A stretch of 64,000 bases of DNA, from positions 44,534 through 108,533 of the forward strand of contig DGPL01000045.1 in NCBI GenBank assembly GCA_002390425.1, read 5' to 3'. The notes beneath the pieces are model-generated. The model did no database searches. It was not told the origin of the DNA and saw only the letters and a list, made by a program, of their open reading frames with translations. Position numbers and translations under genes: made by a program. Shown here in pieces: positions 61,290 to 64,000 of this stretch (positions are counted from its first letter, which is position 1; each line of letters starts with the position of its first letter). The DNA comes from Kordiimonadaceae bacterium UBA4441. GTDB lineage: Bacteria; Pseudomonadota; Alphaproteobacteria; Sphingomonadales; Emcibacteraceae.

Positions 61290-62522
61290 ATGAAAATTCC
61301 ACGCATATTTTACGGATGGTGGGTAACCATCGCAGCGAGTGTTGGACTCTCAACCAGCCCTGGTCAATTTGCCTTTGGTGCGCTTGGATTATTTATGATA
61401 CCGCTCACTATTGAATTTGATGCACCGCGCGCTGAAGTCGCACTTGCATCCACCTTTTTTACTGTCGCTCTTGCCATTACTTCTCCTTTTATTGGGAAAA
61501 TTGCTGATCGATACGGCAGTAAACAAATTCTTATTCCATCATTATTTATATTTGGTATTTTGCTCTCATCTATTGCCTTTATCGTTACGGAACTTTGGCA
61601 TTTATACATCATCTTTATCCTTATTGGCATATTTGCCTCAGGGGCAAATGGCCTACCCTTTATGCGTATTATCGGTGAATGGTTTAATAAACGTCGTGGC
61701 TTAGCTCTTGGTATTGCGATGGCCGGTGGCGGCGCAGGATATATGTATGTACCGCCAATGCTGCAATTTATCATTGATAATTATAGTTGGCGTCATGGCT
61801 ATTATACACTTGCTGCAATCGTGTTATTCGTCTCACTTCCCGTCTCTTATTTCTTTCTCAAAAACACACCACAAGAAATGAAATTAAACCCGGACAATGA
61901 TAATATTAATGAAAAAAGTGAAAATAATTCTGAACCTATTTTGCGGTTTAAAGACGTCGTCAGACAAAAAACATTTTGGCTACTTTATGTGATTTTCGCA
62001 GTCCTTTCATTTTGTCTTTATGGGTTATTATCAAATCTAGTCCCGATGCTGATTGATCGCGGTATGGAAAATTCATCTGCTGCAAATGTAGCGGCTATGT
62101 TGGGTCTCGCCATCCTTGTATCACGGGCCCTCATTGGACATTTTCTTGATCGATTTTTTGCCCCTCGCGTTGCGATTGTTTCCATATTACTTTCAACAAT
62201 TGGCGTCGTAATGCTAGCAATGGGAATAGTTGGAACACCGGCATATCTTGCTGCACTTCTTATCGGGCTTAGTATTGGAACTGAATTTGATTTACTGGCT
62301 TATCTAACAACACGCTACTTTGGCTTATCGTCATTTGGTATGGTTTACGGGCTTATGTTCTCGGCGTTCTTGGTTGGCACTTCATTTGGTCCGCCAACAT
62401 TTGGCGCCTCATTTGATCAATACGGTTCTTACATAAATGTACTCATTTTATGTTCAATACTGCTCATTGTTTCAGTAGGTTTATTTTTGATGTTACCAAA
62501 ATATAGATACACCGCTGAATAA
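61290..62522 (+). CDS. MFS transporter, oxalate/formate or monocarboxylate (OFA-like) type
   Basis: 410 residues, 12 helices. IPRIFYGWWVTIAASVGL at the N-terminus (FYGWW) and GKIADRYGSKQILIPSLF (MFS motif A) are typical of the OFA/monocarboxylate porter branch. A loop of about 35 residues after TM6 (NPDNDNINEKSENNSEP) and second motif-A-like GHFLDRFFAPRVAIVS. It takes up small organic acids, exact substrate unknown. SD AGGGTAAG. Divergent from the LplT-Aas genes. Confidence 0.87.
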   Translation: MKIPRIFYGWWVTIAASVGLSTSPGQFAFGALGLFMIPLTIEFDAPRAEVALASTFFTVALAITSPFIGKIADRYGSKQILIPSLFIFGILLSSIAFIVTELWHLYIIFILIGIFASGANGLPFMRIIGEWFNKRRGLALGIAMAGGGAGYMYVPPMLQFIIDNYSWRHGYYTLAAIVLFVSLPVSYFFLKNTPQEMKLNPDNDNINEKSENNSEPILRFKDVVRQKTFWLLYVIFAVLSFCLYGLLSNLVPMLIDRGMENSSAANVAAMLGLAILVSRALIGHFLDRFFAPRVAIVSILLSTIGVVMLAMGIVGTPAYLAALLIGLSIGTEFDLLAYLTTRYFGLSSFGMVYGLMFSAFLVGTSFGPPTFGASFDQYGSYINVLILCSILLIVSVGLFLMLPKYRYTAE

Positions 62523-62547
62523 GAAAATTCTTATCCCCTTATTCAGC
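62514..62547. terminator. hairpin over the convergent stop codons of MFS and RND genes
   Basis: Perfect 10-bp inverted repeat: GCTGAATAAG (62514-62523) and its complement at 62538-62547, 14-base loop. Both stop codons (TAA at 62520-62522 and, on the minus strand, 62541-62539) lie in the arms. No clear T-run. Confidence 0.45.
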
Positions 62548-63648
62548 CGTTATTTGGTCTGGGCTTCGGCCTTTAAACAACCCAACGATATTTTTTCTAA
62601 AATCATGGAAATATAAGTAAACAATCGGCACGAGAAAGAGGGTTGCGATGGTTGAGAATAAAACGCCAAATGCCAATGAAACTACAGTTGGTATCAAAAA
62701 CTGTGCCTGTAAACTCGTTTCTAGCATCATTGGTGCCAACCCAATAAAGGTCGTAAAACTCGTTAAAAATATCGGCCTAAAACGTTCTTCTGCGGCTATC
62801 TCAACGGATTCTAGGGCATTTTTTCCTTCTTTACGAAGTCGATTAATATAGTCAAGCAAAACCAAGTTATCATTAACAACCACACCGGCGGCTGCAACAA
62901 TGCCCATTATTGAATAAAGACTAAAATTCATTCCCAAGAACAAATGGCCAAGAACAGCCCCCATATAGGCGAATGGCAGCGCCGTTAAAATAATAAACGG
63001 CTGACTATAAGAATTAAACGCAACCGCAAGAAGGATATAAATTGCAATCAATGCAAAACCAAAGCCACTCGCTAAAGAGGATGCAAATTCTTGTTGGTTC
63101 TTCTGATCACCCTCAAAACTAATTTCAACATCAGGATATTTTGCTTTCCATTGATCTACGTATTTTTCCTGAATATCTTTTACAATTTCGGCCGTATTCG
63201 CAACATCCTTATTGACGTTTGCTTTCACAGTTAACGTGCGTTGGCGGTCTGTTCTGCGGATAGAAGTATATGCACGTTGATAATCTACCTCAGCAACAGC
63301 TTCAAAGGGTACCTCACCGCCCGCGCCTGTTCTAATGCGCATTTCATCTAGTTTATCAAATGACCGCCTGTCTTCTTGAGGAAGTCGAACCATAACTTTT
63401 ACCGTATCTTTTCCGCGGGCAATACGCTGAACTTCTTGTCCATAAAAAGCTTGCCTTACTTGTCGTGCCAGGTCAGTCAATGTCAGACTCATATTTTCTG
63501 CAGAAGGCATAATTGAAAGAACCGCTTCTGTCCTGGCCGTATCGGCCGTATCCGTGATGCTATAAAGGCCTGCATATTCGGCGTAAACTTGTTTCACGTC
63601 TAAAGCCATTTGGTCTAAGGCATCGCTATTAGGAGATTTCAGCATCAA
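62539..63648 (-). CDS. RND efflux transporter, C-terminal part
   Basis: 369 residues. Porter-domain remnant LTDLARQVRQAFYGQEVQRIARGKDTVKVMVRLP (docking/porter region of second half), then TM8-12: FALIAIYILLAVAFNSYSQPFIILTALPFAYMGAVLGH, GIVAAAGVVVNDNLVLLDYINRL, and FLTSFTTFIGLAPMMLETS. Hydrophobe/amphiphile efflux (HAE) family, inner-membrane antiporter of a tripartite pump. The true reading frame begins upstream of 63648 in the other frame: the poly-G tract at 63667-63687 is one or two bases off, and the frame joins with TGEAINLMLKSP. A TGATG overlap could allow restart. Confidence 0.85.
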   Translation of the reverse strand: MMLKSPNSDALDQMALDVKQVYAEYAGLYSITDTADTARTEAVLSIMPSAENMSLTLTDLARQVRQAFYGQEVQRIARGKDTVKVMVRLPQEDRRSFDKLDEMRIRTGAGGEVPFEAVAEVDYQRAYTSIRRTDRQRTLTVKANVNKDVANTAEIVKDIQEKYVDQWKAKYPDVEISFEGDQKNQQEFASSLASGFGFALIAIYILLAVAFNSYSQPFIILTALPFAYMGAVLGHLFLGMNFSLYSIMGIVAAAGVVVNDNLVLLDYINRLRKEGKNALESVEIAAEERFRPIFLTSFTTFIGLAPMMLETSLQAQFLIPTVVSLAFGVLFSTIATLFLVPIVYLYFHDFRKNIVGLFKGRSPDQITAE

Positions 63649-63998
63649 ATTAATGGCTTCACCAGTCCCCCCCCCCCCCCCCCCCCCGCGGTAGAAAAAT
63701 CAAATGATATTTCACGAGCATCCGGAATAACCGGCATAATTTCGCGCCATCTGGCTGCATATTTTTCTACATCAAAATTGACTTCTTCTATATTTTGAAA
63801 AACAAGAAATGCAAAAGCCATGGACCCATTACCATCCGCCATGACAAGTAAATCTTTAAATAATTCAACATCGGGATATTCTGCTTCTAATTCTTTTTGT
63901 AATTCTCTCGCTTTATTCTCAAGAATATAGGATGCTTCATCAACAATGTCATATGGGGCCCCCGCTGGAAATTGAACCCGTGCTTGAATAAAATTCAT
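63645..63998 (-). CDS. RND efflux transporter, middle part up to the poly-G tract (continues off the right edge)
   Basis: The frame enters from the right end of the window and has no genuine start here. It reads FIQARVQFPAGAPYDIVDEASYILENKARELQKEL (start of the second porter repeat), SMAFAFLVFQNIEEVNFDV, DAREISFDFSTA, then seven Gly codons from the G tract and LVKPLI before a stop. Homologs have a short Gly-rich loop here and continue G-E-A-I-N-L. It is the same gene as the 62539-63648 part. With 19 or 22 G instead of 21 the two would be joined. Confidence 0.82.
   Translation of the reverse strand: MNFIQARVQFPAGAPYDIVDEASYILENKARELQKELEAEYPDVELFKDLLVMADGNGSMAFAFLVFQNIEEVNFDVEKYAARWREIMPVIPDAREISFDFSTAGGGGGGGLVKPLI
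63667..63687. repeat. 21-base C/G mononucleotide tract within the RND pump gene
   Basis: Counted directly: 21 consecutive C on the plus strand (G on the coding strand). It encodes a glycine run and puts the gene out of frame; 19 or 22 would keep it open. Either a phase-variation switch or an artifact of poly-G base calling. Confidence 0.9.
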
Positions 63999-64000
63999 TG

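Overview
The window is AT-rich, densely packed bacterial chromosome, in my estimate about 40% GC. Gene content points to a free-living aerobic proteobacterium, most likely a low-GC marine alphaproteobacterium: a PQQ dehydrogenase, an ECF42 sigma factor, a one-piece LplT-Aas-type phospholipid repair protein, cyanophycin metabolism and CoA-dependent aromatic degradation. The taxon is an inference, not a match. I see no tRNA, rRNA, insertion sequence, integrase or CRISPR array, and no gene-free stretch above 300 bases.

Region 1 (1-11904) is an envelope and signalling block. It holds the tail of a PQQ dehydrogenase, two tandem secreted NHL beta-propellers, a HupE/UreJ-like membrane protein, and a second pair of secreted propellers. 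The second pair flanks an ECF42 sigma factor, its DGPF partner and a triple-cupin protein with ChrR-type domains. A PepSY protein, an OmpR-type regulator and a sensor kinase follow. The second propeller pair shares a 33-bp two-box upstream element, and the DGPF gene has an ECF42-like promoter.

Region 2 (12097-33247) is a large catabolic locus in three transcription units, with a MarR gene between two of them and a second MarR inside one. Its content suggests isatin or a related indole product entering as isatinate (isatin hydrolase-like enzyme). An IorAB-type 2-oxoacid:ferredoxin oxidoreductase would convert isatinate directly to anthraniloyl-CoA, and a ligase would provide a parallel entry from free anthranilate. 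A two-domain anthraniloyl-CoA monooxygenase/reductase would dearomatise the ring. RidA, SDR, crotonase, acyl-CoA dehydrogenase, a crotonase/hydroxyacyl-CoA dehydrogenase fusion and a thioesterase could complete degradation. A CDGSH-CDGSH-bicupin fusion, a class V aminotransferase, an AceE-like ThDP enzyme and a zinc alcohol dehydrogenase are co-transcribed and unexplained. The same palindrome, TTACATGTAA, sits in both intergenic control regions.

Region 3 (33314-50091) holds a small coupled ORF, DUF1697, a lipoprotein, and a cyanophycin locus: cphB, cphA, an extra Mur-ligase-like paralog, and a convergent isoaspartyl peptidase. A D-cysteine desulfhydrase/TauE/esterase operon, a LysE exporter, a tandem Usp protein, a YjiH-like membrane protein, a 2OG-Fe(II) oxygenase and a penicillin-acylase-family lipoprotein follow.

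Region 4 (50182-64000) mixes intact genes (reductive-dehalogenase-like protein, PhoD, an iron-regulated PepSY-TM protein, two MFS transporters) with an unusual number of broken ones. Broken genes are an outer-membrane barrel, a GDSL hydrolase, a flippase remnant, the LplT-Aas fusion, and an RND pump interrupted by a 21-base C/G tract. Most lesions are one-base changes in homopolymers. They may be real decay, phase variation, or consensus errors; the sequence alone cannot decide.
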